A stretch of 64,000 nt of DNA from Verrucomicrobiales bacterium (GTDB lineage: Bacteria; Verrucomicrobiota; Verrucomicrobiia; Verrucomicrobiales; DEV007): assembly GCA_029213195.1 (NCBI GenBank), contig JARGNI010000002.1, forward strand, positions 124,001 to 188,000. Reading direction: 5' to 3'. The notes beneath the pieces were generated by a model, which worked only from the letters and a program-made list of their open reading frames with translations, did not search any database and was not told where the DNA came from. This document shows, one piece after another, positions 1 through 8,665 of this stretch. Every line of letters starts with the position of its first letter. Positions within the stretch are counted from its first letter, which is position 1. Both the position numbers and the translations under genes were made by a program.

Positions 1-519
1 CACATTCAGCTCACGCTGCTTCACGATTTCCTGAGCGACGCGATACGCCTTCTTCTCCTCCCCGTATTCCCGAAAGATCCGAGTCAACTCTTCCAGGGAC
101 CAGTCGTTCACGATTGCCTTGGCCGTCAAAGGCTGACGCTGATCCATTCGCATATCCAGCTCAGCTTCTTCACGAAACGAAAAACCCCTCTCACCATCAT
201 CCAACTGACGAGAACTCACTCCGAGATCGAGAAGAACCCCATCCACGGTATCCACCCCAACCTCATGAAGGAGGGATTTCATCTCTGCAAAATTGCCTCG
301 CACCGGCAGAAATCGATCGGAGTAGGCCTCGAGGCGCTCGGACGCGTAATCGATGGCATCCCCGTCCTGATCAAGACCTATCACGTGGGCCCCATGACGC
401 AGGAGCATTTCCGAGTGACCTCCTCCTCCGAGGGTTCCATCGAGAAACTGCTTTCCTTCAACCGGCTCGAACGCCTGCCGAATCTCAGCTCCCATGATTG
501 GCTCGTGATAAAATTCCAT
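1..519 (-). CDS. rsmH: 16S rRNA m4C1402 methyltransferase RsmH (partial, C-terminus outside window)
   Basis: The product would methylate N4 of C1402 in 16S rRNA in the cytoplasm using SAM. The 173 visible codons match the RsmH N-terminal half: HEPIM at the start, the SAM-binding loop LDGTLGGGGHSE, GLDQD, then LLDLGVSSRQLD and RGFSFR. The reading frame runs off the left edge. I place the start at 519 because HEPIM begins the family fold and AAGG lies seven bases upstream. The same frame stays open without a stop for 62 more codons to an ATG at 705, so a longer N-terminus is possible. No MraZ gene precedes it, although MraZ usually does in the dcw cluster. Confidence 0.93.
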   Translation of the reverse strand, partial: MEFYHEPIMGAEIRQAFEPVEGKQFLDGTLGGGGHSEMLLRHGAHVIGLDQDGDAIDYASERLEAYSDRFLPVRGNFAEMKSLLHEVGVDTVDGVLLDLGVSSRQLDDGERGFSFREEAELDMRMDQRQPLTAKAIVNDWSLEELTRIFREYGEEKKAYRVAQEIVKQRELNV

Positions 520-1039
520 GCGATGTCCTTCCGTCGAAAATACTGTCCCCATTCCTCCTGAGTTCCGCGCGACATCCATCTCTTCCCCCACAGGGTCGGA
601 AGAGAGAACCAGCGCGGACGACCGAAAGTCCTTGGGACGAATCCCTCCCCCGGTTAGCGGTCTGCCATCTGCAAGTTCGAGCCAGGGTTTAATGGGAATG
701 ATCATGAGAGAATAGAGAAGAAACTAAGAATTCCTGAACCTGGAAAGGGTCTCAGCTCAGTTCATAATTTTCACAAAAATAAAAACTATGTGGACTTCAC
801 TATATTGTCTCTAATCATTTTTAGGCAAGCTGAAAAGTTAAGTTTTCCAAAATAAACGGAAGTGGCCATTCCTGGGCGAATGATCCTCTACTTTTTAGAA
901 GATCTCGGAGTTTCCCTACCCTCCATTCTGCAGCGTGGGATCGTGCGTAGCCGATGTCGATACGCGGCTTCGCAGGAAAACATCCTGGAAAGCCTCTGGA
1001 AGGGACACCTTCGTCCCCCGGGATATCCGGGGCTCAGAT
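520..1039. other. Long non-coding or partly coding stretch upstream of rsmH
   Basis: About 520 bases separate the conserved RsmH start from the stop of the next minus-strand gene. The first 186 bases are an open extension of the rsmH frame. Bases 720-860 are AT-rich and hold the candidate promoter. I see no MraZ-like ORF, no RNA gene and no clear terminator here. Confidence 0.5.
799..828 (-). promoter_or_regulatory. Candidate sigma-70 promoter upstream of rsmH
   Basis: On the minus strand a TTGCCT (-35-like) and a TATAGT (-10-like) hexamer are 18 bases apart in an AT-rich stretch. The site lies about 95 bases before the alternative ATG at 705 and about 280 before the ATG at 519. No transcript evidence is available. 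Confidence 0.35.
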
Positions 1040-1801
1040 CTATTCGGAAGGCTTTGGCTTACCTCCCTGAGGGGGGCTCTTGGGTCCACCTTTTTGGCGC
1101 TTTGCCCCCTCGATCCTCCAGGACTGGATCAACTCTTCCTTCAGACCTGCGAGACTCGGATCGATCCGAACCATCTCATCCAAGGTTGCTACGCGGATGG
1201 CACGAAATGCCTCCATCCGTTTGCGGCGAAGCATTTCATCCTCTTTCCGCAATTGTTCGAGTTGTTCCTGCGCTTTACTGACCGCATCGGACTCTCGCGC
1301 TGCCTTTTCTGCTTCGCGAAACTTTTTCCGATCTTCATCAGAAAGGTTTTCCAGAAACGAGGGAGGTCCCATCGGATAATCGCCGTTACGACGAGGCAAC
1401 ATCCTCACCGGGGGGCCTCCCCCGAGACGTTCCTGGCTGCGCCCCTCACTGGTATCCTGGAGTTTCTTCAGCACTCCCGCTACCGAGGGATCCGCTTTTC
1501 CTATCGCATTGCGAATCGCTCTTTGGTAGGCATCGGTTGCTACCTTGACTTCTTCCCGCGCATTCAGCACCGCGGGGTCTGTCCAGACCTCGCGAAGTGC
1601 TTCCCGGAGCTGTTGCTTCTGTCCATCTTCGAGAGAATCCCACGCCCCCTTCTCATTCGCCCCACCGGGCCCTTTCGGCTTCCCCTCGCGAAATGCTTTG
1701 CCCTCGACGGGATCGGCAGCCTCCTGAGCCACTCCCTCGCAAATGCCGCCCAAGAACACCAGCGAGACAGAGAGAGAGCAGAGATAGATTGGAAACTTCA
1801 T
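1040..1801 (-). CDS. Secreted coiled-coil-rich protein of unknown function
   Basis: I do not recognise the family. The 253-residue product begins with a Sec-type signal peptide (MKFPIYLCSLSVSLVFLGG, probable cleavage near AQEA around residue 26). After that come long charged stretches rich in Glu, Lys, Arg and Gln, notably around residues 55-95 and 150-215, which look like amphipathic helices. The tail is rich in Lys, Gly and Pro. It probably works in the periplasm or envelope. It is transcribed away from the next gene, whose product is also secreted and charged. A longer plus-strand frame covers the same bases, but it lacks a signal peptide and looks like a shadow. Confidence 0.7.
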   Translation of the reverse strand: MKFPIYLCSLSVSLVFLGGICEGVAQEAADPVEGKAFREGKPKGPGGANEKGAWDSLEDGQKQQLREALREVWTDPAVLNAREEVKVATDAYQRAIRNAIGKADPSVAGVLKKLQDTSEGRSQERLGGGPPVRMLPRRNGDYPMGPPSFLENLSDEDRKKFREAEKAARESDAVSKAQEQLEQLRKEDEMLRRKRMEAFRAIRVATLDEMVRIDPSLAGLKEELIQSWRIEGAKRQKGGPKSPPQGGKPKPSE

Positions 1802-1893
1802 GCGTCGGATATCGTGATTGATGGATTGCAGTTACCAACTAAAACCCTCAGACTCAAGAAAAGTTACGCAGGAGTTTTCCCCCTTGGCACTTC

Positions 1894-2586
1894 ATGCTCA
1901 TGTTTCGCTACCTACTTATCGCTCTTTTCTGCTGTTCAAGCATTCTTCCTGCACTTTTCGCTGAGGAAGCCTCCATCGAATTCGAGGAGCTCCAAGTCGA
2001 GGGTGGAAAGGTGTATCGAGACTGCAAGGTCACCGCATCTGATGCGGAGGGCTTTCTGATTCGTCACTCCGGCGGCATGGCCCGGATTTCTTTCTTCGAT
2101 GTCGGCAAGGAAATTCAGGAGCAATTCGACTTCGATCCGGTGGAGGCTCTTCGTACTTATAAAACCCGGCTCGAGGAGGAAAGAATGAGGAGAAAACAGC
2201 TCCTCCTCGAAACCGAAAAACAGAAAGCAGCGATCGCCCGAAGAGATGCCATTCGGGAGCAAGAAAGGATCGCCCGGGAAGAATGGATTCCAGTCCAGGC
2301 CGAGATCATCGATCAAACCGAAACCGGGCTTTTCGTGAATGCACAACGCATTACCTTTGTGCCAACCAAGGTCAAGTCGACCCTGGGATTCGAACGAGAC
2401 GGTCCGCCCAAGCGTATCCTGAAACCTTTCTCCAGCGGCACGATCTTCCTTGAGAAGGCGAAAATGTCGGATTCGGTCGAGGGGAAGTGGCTGGGATATG
2501 TTCACCCGCAATCCGCCAAAGGCACTTCTCACCCGAAGTTTCCCAAGAAAACCGTCCCAGTTCACCTTGCCGTGCCCCGGCAGTGA
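1894..2586 (+). CDS. Secreted protein of unknown function with central coiled coil
   Basis: The 230-residue product has an N-terminal signal peptide (FRYLLIALFCCSSILPALF, cleavage near residue 23). Residues about 25-75 form a small beta-rich region (EFEELQVEGGKVYRDCKV), a pattern seen in short exported proteins of planctomycetes and verrucomicrobia. A strongly charged helix follows at about 85-135 (RLEEERMRRKQLLLETEKQK), then a beta-rich C-terminal half. No catalytic motif is visible. ATG at 1900 (MFRYLL) is an equally good start. A DUF2314 gene follows 44 bases downstream on the same strand and may be co-transcribed. Confidence 0.75.
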   Translation: MLMFRYLLIALFCCSSILPALFAEEASIEFEELQVEGGKVYRDCKVTASDAEGFLIRHSGGMARISFFDVGKEIQEQFDFDPVEALRTYKTRLEEERMRRKQLLLETEKQKAAIARRDAIREQERIAREEWIPVQAEIIDQTETGLFVNAQRITFVPTKVKSTLGFERDGPPKRILKPFSSGTIFLEKAKMSDSVEGKWLGYVHPQSAKGTSHPKFPKKTVPVHLAVPRQ

Positions 2587-2630
2587 ATTACTGTGCGTCT
2601 TTTCGGCGCTCCTGCGGCCGGACCGATTCC

Positions 2631-3752
2631 ATGTGGCAAAGATTCAAAACGTTCCCCTTTCTCTCCGCGGTGATCCTGCTGGCTCTGAATATCCGCATGG
2701 TGACCAGTGGATTGACCGGCGTGGGAATCGCCGCTTTTGGCATCACTCTGTTCTGGTTTGGTTTCGAGTTCATCCGTTGGCTGATTCTTCCACCTGCCCC
2801 GGGAGAAGATCCGGAGAACCCCTCCGTATCCGACAGTGCCCCCGAAGAGACAATCACCTCGCTCGTCTACTTCCTCGCCGAGCCTCGAACCGCTGACGAG
2901 CAGATGATCCGCGAGTTGGTCTCCTCGGCTCTGGGGCGCGAATTTTCCACCGACGATTCCGAGCCGGAGAACTTCGTGATTCAGTTTCGAAATCCCGAAT
3001 CGTCCCGTCTCGAAGAGGACGCCATCGTCCGGTTCCTTGTACGAATTCCGGAAGGAAACTTTGCCATCCTGCTTTCCGACTCTCCCTACATCGAAAACCC
3101 CGAGGAATTTGCAGAGCAGTCCATCCGCGACAAACGTCTCCGGAATGCCATCGAAGCTCATCGTGCCTGGCTATCGGTCGACTGGATGGATGACCCTCCG
3201 CCTCCTGAACAGAGTAAGAAAGTCTACGGAATCATCGGGAAAATTCTCTGCGCTTTTGCAGGTCCCGACTGCCTCGCGATCTACTCACCGGAACTTCATC
3301 GCTGCAACGAGTTTGATTTGTCTCTTCTCGAAACGCTTGGGAGTGGCCAACCCCTCGAACTATTCGAGGAACCCACGTTCGAACCCATCATCGAAATTTC
3401 TGACAGCAACCCAAAGATGGCCGCAGCCGTCGCCAAGGCAAAGAAGCGATGGCCCGAATTCACGGATCGGTTTTCCAGGGCCTCGAAAGAAGACCGCGAA
3501 AAATTCATCGTCAAGGCAGAGTTCCGGGAAGGAACTGCCTGCGAGTATATGTGGGTCGCCGTGACCAGGATCGAGCCGGACACGGTGGAGGGCATTCTCA
3601 TGAATGACCCCCACGAACTGCTCGACGTCCACCGGGGCGCCGAGGTCCGCTTCGGAATGGATCGCCTCAACGACTGGATCTACTCAGACGACGACGGCCT
3701 GCATGTCGGCGGATTCACTCTCGATGTCCTTGCCGAGGGAGACGAGGACTAG
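2631..3752 (+). CDS. DUF2314 domain membrane protein
   Basis: The 373-residue product has two hydrophobic helices near its N-terminus (about residues 6-25 and 30-50), then a long cytoplasmic or periplasmic part. The last about 90 residues carry the DUF2314 pattern: EYMWVAVTRIEPDTVEGIL, then NDPHELLDVHRGAEVRF and DWIY. The function of this family is unknown. I chose ATG 2631 because the first membrane segment begins just after it; the frame is open further upstream, but that part overlaps the preceding gene's 3' end and reads as non-coding. A hairpin directly follows the stop. Confidence 0.8.
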   Translation: MWQRFKTFPFLSAVILLALNIRMVTSGLTGVGIAAFGITLFWFGFEFIRWLILPPAPGEDPENPSVSDSAPEETITSLVYFLAEPRTADEQMIRELVSSALGREFSTDDSEPENFVIQFRNPESSRLEEDAIVRFLVRIPEGNFAILLSDSPYIENPEEFAEQSIRDKRLRNAIEAHRAWLSVDWMDDPPPPEQSKKVYGIIGKILCAFAGPDCLAIYSPELHRCNEFDLSLLETLGSGQPLELFEEPTFEPIIEISDSNPKMAAAVAKAKKRWPEFTDRFSRASKEDREKFIVKAEFREGTACEYMWVAVTRIEPDTVEGILMNDPHELLDVHRGAEVRFGMDRLNDWIYSDDDGLHVGGFTLDVLAEGDED

Positions 3753-3777
3753 GGGCGAGATAATCTCGTCTCGCCCC
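3752..3777. terminator. Hairpin between convergent genes
   Basis: A perfect 9-bp inverted repeat (GGGGCGAGA / TCTCGCCCC, 8-base loop) begins on the last base of the DUF2314 stop codon and lies just before the convergent oxidoreductase stop. There is no strong T-run on either side, so it may act as a weak bidirectional terminator or an mRNA 3' end protector. Confidence 0.5.
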
Positions 3778-3791
3778 CTCTCTCGCATGGC

Positions 3792-5159
3792 TCAAAGGCT
3801 CCAGCCGTCCCGGTAATTGTGGAAGACCAGGGCATCGGCGTCGGCATTCCCCGTGGTCATCTTTTCCGCATCCCAGGTCAACTCGGTTCCAGGTCCAAGC
3901 AGTGATCCGATCACGCCCAGCAACAGGGTTTCGGTCAGGGGAACGGCGACATCGAAGTTTGATTTTGCCAGCGAGGGGTCGTTCTTCTGAATCGCGTCGA
4001 TCCACTCCTGGTAGTGCCCGGGAGAACGCTCCTCCGTTTTCTCAGGAGCCTTGTGCGCCGAGTGATTCGCATCGATCACGGTAGGAGCACCGCCATGGCT
4101 TCCGTGCATGATCGTGTGCTCGCTCCCCAGGTAGACGCACCCGTTATCGGGCACCTTTTTATCACCGCGCATCCCGGCAGGGGTGGGAATCTTGTATTTA
4201 CCGTCCAGCCACTGCAACTTCACAGGCCCATGATTTTCAGTGGCGGCAAATTCATAATTGATGATGCAGGAAGAGGGATGCGAGTCTTTCTCCGCACCCG
4301 GAGTCGACCGATCCGCCTTTTCTACGCTTACCTTGGTAGGGAGTCCCAGACCCAGAGCCCACATCGGATGATCGATGATGTGAGCGCCCATATCTCCGAG
4401 AGCACCAGTGCCGTAGTCAAGAAATCCTCGCCATTTGAAAGGAGCAATCTTGCTGCTGAAAGGCTTCTCGGGCGCCGGTCCCAACCAGAGGTCCCAGTCG
4501 AGGGTTTCGGGAACGCCCTCCGCTGCGGGACGGACCAGATCCTGGGGCCAGATTGGACGGTTTGTCCGACAGTAGACCTGCTCGACCTCCCCGATCGAAC
4601 CAGATTGAATGAACTCATTGGTTCGGCGAGCTCCCTCGGCCGCGTGACCCGTGTTTCCCATCTGAGTGCACACCCCTTTTTCTTTGGCTGCGGCATGAAG
4701 AGCCCGCGCTTCTGAGATTGTCAGCGTCAGGGGCTTCTCTACATAGACATGCTTACCCATCTGGATCGCAGCCATCGCAGAAACGGCGTGCAGGTGATCG
4801 GGAGTCGAGATGACGACGGCGTCGATGGCATCCCCCTCCACTTCCAACATCTCCCGCCAATCCGTGTAGCGCTTGGCGTTCGGATACTTCTTGTAGGAGC
4901 CTCCGGCACGAGCCTGATCCACATCGCAGAGTGCATAGACGTTGTGACCGGTCTTGGCACAGCCTTGAATATTGGCATTTGCGCGACCTCCTGCTCCGAT
5001 GAAGGCGATATTGAGCTTTCCTCCCGCACTCTTCGACTCCCCCTGGGCAGCCAGGTAGCCACTGAGAAGGTTGGTCGAGGCGGCTGCACCTGCGGTGACT
5101 CCAAGAAATTTTCGACGGTCGGTTCGGGGAAAACTGGGGTTTTGCTCTGATCTAGTCAT
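3792..5159 (-). CDS. Tat-exported Gfo/Idh/MocA family oxidoreductase
   Basis: A 455-residue NAD(P)-dependent oxidoreductase-like protein, probably acting on a sugar or cyclitol in the periplasm. The N-terminus has a twin-arginine signal (TDRRKFLGVTAGAAAS). The Rossmann motif IAFIGAGGRANANIQG follows near residues 48-63, then VISTPDHLHA and the family hallmark EKPL (HVYVEKPLT). The C-terminal domain includes GDMGAHIIDHPMWAL. I chose ATG 5159 because it places the RR motif at the usual distance; longer upstream starts add unrelated sequence. The length and the glycine-rich insert match the planctomycete/verrucomicrobial exported subgroup. The substrate is unknown. Confidence 0.9.
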   Translation of the reverse strand: MTRSEQNPSFPRTDRRKFLGVTAGAAASTNLLSGYLAAQGESKSAGGKLNIAFIGAGGRANANIQGCAKTGHNVYALCDVDQARAGGSYKKYPNAKRYTDWREMLEVEGDAIDAVVISTPDHLHAVSAMAAIQMGKHVYVEKPLTLTISEARALHAAAKEKGVCTQMGNTGHAAEGARRTNEFIQSGSIGEVEQVYCRTNRPIWPQDLVRPAAEGVPETLDWDLWLGPAPEKPFSSKIAPFKWRGFLDYGTGALGDMGAHIIDHPMWALGLGLPTKVSVEKADRSTPGAEKDSHPSSCIINYEFAATENHGPVKLQWLDGKYKIPTPAGMRGDKKVPDNGCVYLGSEHTIMHGSHGGAPTVIDANHSAHKAPEKTEERSPGHYQEWIDAIQKNDPSLAKSNFDVAVPLTETLLLGVIGSLLGPGTELTWDAEKMTTGNADADALVFHNYRDGWSL

Positions 5160-5300
5160 GATAGCGCTACTACAATCCGCGATGAACACTTCGTCAATTC
5201 CGCGAACCAGCCCCAAGCCTCGAACACGAGCACTACACCACCCGGACCTTCCTCGAGAATCAGGTCTGGGAGCTCGCCAGAAAAGATCCCAGAAAGGCCC

Positions 5301-5328
5301 TTGCATTTCCGTCTATTCCGCCTAGAGT
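5301..5328 (+). promoter_or_regulatory. Candidate promoter of the small basic protein gene
   Basis: TTGCAT and TAGAGT are 16 bases apart, ending 32 bases before the ATG at 5361. The match is moderate and rests on sequence alone. Confidence 0.3.
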
Positions 5329-5360
5329 CCCGCTCACCTCAATTTTACCTTTCTTTCATC

Positions 5361-5516
5361 ATGTCCCAACACGCCAGCCTGAAAAAATCAAGTAGTGTCG
5401 GTGCAAAGCGTAGCGTTCTGAAGAGATACGAGCGCGTTAAGCTCCTGCAGAAGCGTGGTGAGTGGGAAGAGGGCAAAAGCCCTCTCGGTCTCCCGAAGAC
5501 CAAGCCAGAGGCCTGA
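5361..5516 (+). CDS. Small basic protein of the Chlamydiae/Verrucomicrobia family
   Basis: A 51-residue, strongly basic protein beginning MSQHASLKKSSSVGAKRSVL. It matches the small basic protein family I know from Verrucomicrobia and Chlamydiae (TIGR04137 as I recall it), thought to be associated with ribosomes or rRNA although its role is not established. The start at 5361 is fixed by this conserved N-terminus; an upstream in-frame ATG at 5301 would add non-conserved residues. It has its own promoter-like sequence and terminator-like hairpin, and precedes a pseudouridine synthase gene on the same strand, consistent with a link to ribosome biogenesis. Confidence 0.85.
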   Translation: MSQHASLKKSSSVGAKRSVLKRYERVKLLQKRGEWEEGKSPLGLPKTKPEA

Positions 5517-5528
5517 TTTCGGTCTTTT
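5496..5528 (+). terminator. Terminator-like hairpin after the small basic protein gene
   Basis: AAGACC (5496-5501) pairs with GGTCTT (5521-5526), and the right arm runs into a short T-run. The left arm lies inside the last codons. It is weak but well placed. Confidence 0.4.
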
Positions 5529-5581
5529 CCCAACGGCTCCCCATTTTGCCCCTTTCGCTTCGATAAGGGCTTCCTTTCCCG

Positions 5582-6307
5582 ATGAGTGCTGAGCCGAATC
5601 GAGGCATTCGTCTCAACAAATTCCTGGCATCCTGTGATGTCGGTTCCCGTCGCGGATGCGAAGAGTTCATCCGGACCGGTCGTGTCGAGATCAATGGAGA
5701 TATCGTGACGGACTTGAGTCGTCGCGTCCTGCCGGATGATCACGTGAAATTCGATGGCAAGCTTCTCCAGAAGAAGACGCCGCTGACGCTCGCTCTCAAC
5801 AAGCCCGTGAAGTATCTGTGCACTCGTGATGACCCCCAAGGACGCAAGACCATCTACGATCTCATTCCGAAGAAGTTCTCCGGTCTTCACTACATCGGAA
5901 GGCTCGACTACCAGAGTTCGGGTCTCATCATGATGACCAATTGCGGGGAACTGACGGAGCATCTTTCTCATCCTCGCTTTCACGTCGAAAAAGAATATGT
6001 GGTGCATCTGGATCGCCCATTCGACTCGGTCGAGACCCAGAAACTGCTTGATGGCATCCATCTCTCAGAAGGACTCGCCAAAGCGGAATCACTGAATTTC
6101 GAGACGAGACGCCGACTTCGGATGGTTCTTACCCAGGGATACAACCGCCAGATACGAAGGATGTTCTCCAAGCTGGGATACAAAGTGAAACGACTGGAGC
6201 GAGTCCGAATCGGGAGCCTCGTTCTACCAGGCCTTTCCACCGGCGACTATCAGATCCTGAATCACGCACAAATCGAAAGTGCACGAACCTCGACCTTGGC
6301 TTCGTAG
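5582..6307 (+). CDS. RsuA/RluB/RluE-family rRNA pseudouridine synthase
   Basis: A 241-residue pseudouridine synthase. Residues about 9-70 form an S4 RNA-binding domain (RLNKFLASCDVGSRRGCEEF). The catalytic domain carries the family motif GRLDYQSSGLIMMTN near residues 100-115, with the catalytic Asp in GRLD, then HPRFHVEKEYVV and the C-terminal QGYNRQIRRMFSKLGYKV. The target could be 23S (RluB/E type) or 16S (RsuA type) rRNA; the sequence alone does not decide. It is cytoplasmic and lies 65 bases after the small basic protein gene. Confidence 0.92.
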   Translation: MSAEPNRGIRLNKFLASCDVGSRRGCEEFIRTGRVEINGDIVTDLSRRVLPDDHVKFDGKLLQKKTPLTLALNKPVKYLCTRDDPQGRKTIYDLIPKKFSGLHYIGRLDYQSSGLIMMTNCGELTEHLSHPRFHVEKEYVVHLDRPFDSVETQKLLDGIHLSEGLAKAESLNFETRRRLRMVLTQGYNRQIRRMFSKLGYKVKRLERVRIGSLVLPGLSTGDYQILNHAQIESARTSTLAS

Positions 6308-6320
6308 CCAACGGCGTCGC

Positions 6321-6353
6321 CCGAGCGAGTCGAGATACGAGTCGAGCGCTCGG
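6321..6353. terminator. Hairpin between convergent genes
   Basis: CCGAGCG (6321-6327) and CGCTCGG (6347-6353) form a 7-bp stem between the pseudouridine synthase stop and the convergent SGNH gene stop. No clear T-run is present. Confidence 0.35.
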
Positions 6354-6355
6354 CC

Positions 6356-8554
6356 TCAATAAATCCGCGTCGACCAGCTGGCAACCGGCTGACGAATGAG
6401 GCGCAAACTCATCAGCGAACGGGCATCATTTTCAGCCATTCCTCGAATGCTTTGATTGTCGAAGGCAAAAGTAGGGCTATGGCTGACCCACCGATTCGAA
6501 GGAGGAAACGGCTTGGGATCGGAATCATTCGCGGTCGCAACCGTGATCTCAACCTTGATGCCGAGGACCGACTCGATATTCTCCAAGCTCCATGGGTGAC
6601 GATGCAAATAGCTTCTCGGAATCCGAACCTCGAGAAGCCTGCTCCCGTCTTCGGCCGTTCGTAAGACGGAAGCAATCCCACGGGGATCGAGAATCATATC
6701 GTATCCGGCACCGAATGATCCCAGGAGAATTTCAGGCGTAACGCCCGGTCCATCCTTGGCCTTGGCAAAGACCCGTATGGGCTCGATCGCACCAAAGCTC
6801 ATCACTTCTTCGGAGGGCCTCGCGTCGAGAAAGATCTTGGCTTCGAGCGCGGGACGCTCCCCGAGATCAGGAAGCCTCACTCCCTGGATCGCGGCCACCA
6901 TGTAAAGCGCGTTTTCATCCGCTTCAAACCGAACAGCAACGCGCTCGGTCTCTCGTGCAGCCGCACGCCGTTCCCCGGCCGGGAGAGCGTTTGCATACCG
7001 AGTCCACTTTCGAAGCTCACGGGGTTCTCCGAGCACCAGGTCACGGGTTGCCTCCATCTCACGGCTGAATCTTGTTACCACCCCTCCCACATCTACCTGG
7101 ATCCAGATGTCTCGCTGGAACTGATCAAGATCGGCTTCCGGAACGAAGTCAAAAAGAGAAAACACGGTCTTCGTTCCGAGAGGTGAAGCCGAAAAATTGG
7201 TGGGCTGCCCGACCTTGTCTCCATAGCCAACCTGGAAGGTCCCCGAAACGGGCTTATCCGTTCCATTGACAAGGTCCCACTCCACCCGGATGCGATCGTC
7301 CACATTGAGGAATTGCCGGGACTTCCAAACCGCAGTAATGGGGCCGATTCGTAAAGGAAGATCGACCAACTCTGAGCGGAAAGAGTCTTCGACAAAGAAA
7401 CTGAAACGACTGAACTCATCGGAAGGCTCGAGGGGATACAGGATATCACTTCCGTCACGAGCCTGACCTACAACCGGTCTCCGATACCGAAACGAAAGTT
7501 GCGCCGTCCCACCTGGAGCGATCGAGAATCGCTTCGCAGCCTCGACAGGAATCAATCCCCCACCGACCGCTAGGGCACCGATCGTGCCTTCCTGTGGATC
7601 CTCCGTTTGATTCCGAATCGCGAGGACGACTCCCACAGTTCCAGAGGAGTCGAACTGGGCAATACCCGCGTAGGAGAAGGGAGAACTGCCTGGCCCATCC
7701 TTGAGCGTATTGAAGAGGGCTTCCCCGAGGTAGTCGTTTGCTCGCTCCCCAGGATGGACACGCTCAGCAGGGATCCCCGGACCAAAACGGAAGATCTGGC
7801 TCAATCGATCGCTCAACACCGCAATGACCGCTCCCGGTTCCGTGTCGGCATTGACGCCGCCTCCAAACTTGGCGAGAAGCTTCCCGCAATCAAGATAGAG
7901 GACGTTCTCACTCCGTGCGACCTCTCTCGCCACAGTGGCGTAGGGCCGGGTAACGCCCCACCCCACTTCACCCGCTCCATATTTGACGAGACTGGGAGAA
8001 AAAAGGATCACATCGGCATTCTCTTCCTTGGCGCGAGCTACGATGCCGAGCAGCGCTTTCCGATACGTATCGACCGAGATCCTCCCGAAAGCATCGTAGA
8101 TTCCATACTGAACCAAGACCAAGTCCGGATTGTGAACAAACGCATCCGTAGTCGCATGACGAAGGCCCGTCAGGGAAGTCGCATCGAGGTGGCTGAAATT
8201 CTCGAGGGTGATCTCATCCCCAAGATATGGAGAAATCTTCGCCTTTCCGCCCGAGGGCGGGTTCAGGAGTCTCACTCCCCCTGGATAGAAGAATTCCTTG
8301 GCGATCTGCGAAAGAAAGACCCCAGTGAAACCATACAGCGGATTGTTGGGTTCCCAGGCTTTCGGATCCGGAGTATAGCCCCCCGTCACACTGTCGCCTA
8401 ATTGGATGACATGAACGGGATCGCGAGCTTCCAGTTTCGGAAACGTACGCGGAAGGAACTGATGGAAACGCTCCCGCTGCTCCAGTGTGAATGGAAAAGA
8501 GAAGACCGGTGCGACGAAGAAAATCGCACAAAAAAGAACGCCGACAAATTTCAT
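6356..8554 (-). CDS. Secreted SGNH/GDSL hydrolase with C-terminal beta-rich domain
   Basis: A 732-residue exported hydrolase. It opens with a signal peptide (MKFVGVLFCAIFFVAPVFS). The catalytic SGNH module occupies about residues 30-280: VIQLGDSVTGGY carries the nucleophile Ser, LVQYGIYD is the block III equivalent, and RVHPGERANDYLGEAL carries the terminal His. A long beta-sandwich region follows, and the last about 200 residues resemble a CBM9/DOMON-like carbohydrate-binding module (IESVLGIKVEITVATANDSD, SHSPTFAFDNQSI). It may de-esterify a polysaccharide outside the cytoplasm. ATG 8554 was chosen because the signal peptide begins there. It is separated from the PKS-NRPS by a terminator, so a link to that enzyme is not implied. 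Confidence 0.82.
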   Translation of the reverse strand: MKFVGVLFCAIFFVAPVFSFPFTLEQRERFHQFLPRTFPKLEARDPVHVIQLGDSVTGGYTPDPKAWEPNNPLYGFTGVFLSQIAKEFFYPGGVRLLNPPSGGKAKISPYLGDEITLENFSHLDATSLTGLRHATTDAFVHNPDLVLVQYGIYDAFGRISVDTYRKALLGIVARAKEENADVILFSPSLVKYGAGEVGWGVTRPYATVAREVARSENVLYLDCGKLLAKFGGGVNADTEPGAVIAVLSDRLSQIFRFGPGIPAERVHPGERANDYLGEALFNTLKDGPGSSPFSYAGIAQFDSSGTVGVVLAIRNQTEDPQEGTIGALAVGGGLIPVEAAKRFSIAPGGTAQLSFRYRRPVVGQARDGSDILYPLEPSDEFSRFSFFVEDSFRSELVDLPLRIGPITAVWKSRQFLNVDDRIRVEWDLVNGTDKPVSGTFQVGYGDKVGQPTNFSASPLGTKTVFSLFDFVPEADLDQFQRDIWIQVDVGGVVTRFSREMEATRDLVLGEPRELRKWTRYANALPAGERRAAARETERVAVRFEADENALYMVAAIQGVRLPDLGERPALEAKIFLDARPSEEVMSFGAIEPIRVFAKAKDGPGVTPEILLGSFGAGYDMILDPRGIASVLRTAEDGSRLLEVRIPRSYLHRHPWSLENIESVLGIKVEITVATANDSDPKPFPPSNRWVSHSPTFAFDNQSIRGMAENDARSLMSLRLIRQPVASWSTRIY

Positions 8555-8614
8555 ACAATCGTGATCGCCGCTCCCTAGACGAACGCCAACCGTCAATCCT
8601 TAGGAGAGCTTACC

Positions 8615-8653
8615 CAAAAACTCCACAGCCCCCGACAATCAGGGACTGTGGAA
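8615..8653 (-). terminator. Rho-independent terminator of the PKS-NRPS gene
   Basis: On the minus strand TCCACAG (arms at 8646-8652 and 8622-8628, extended by partly paired C/G bases) forms a strong stem followed by GTTTTT. It begins 13 bases after the megasynthase stop. Confidence 0.75.
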
Positions 8654-8665
8654 TATTGAATGATA

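Noticed and set aside
935-2059. 374-residue plus-strand ORF overlapping the secreted protein gene
   Set aside because: It spans parts of two better genes, has no recognisable motif or signal, and its residues read like an antisense translation; the minus-strand 1040-1801 product has a proper signal peptide.
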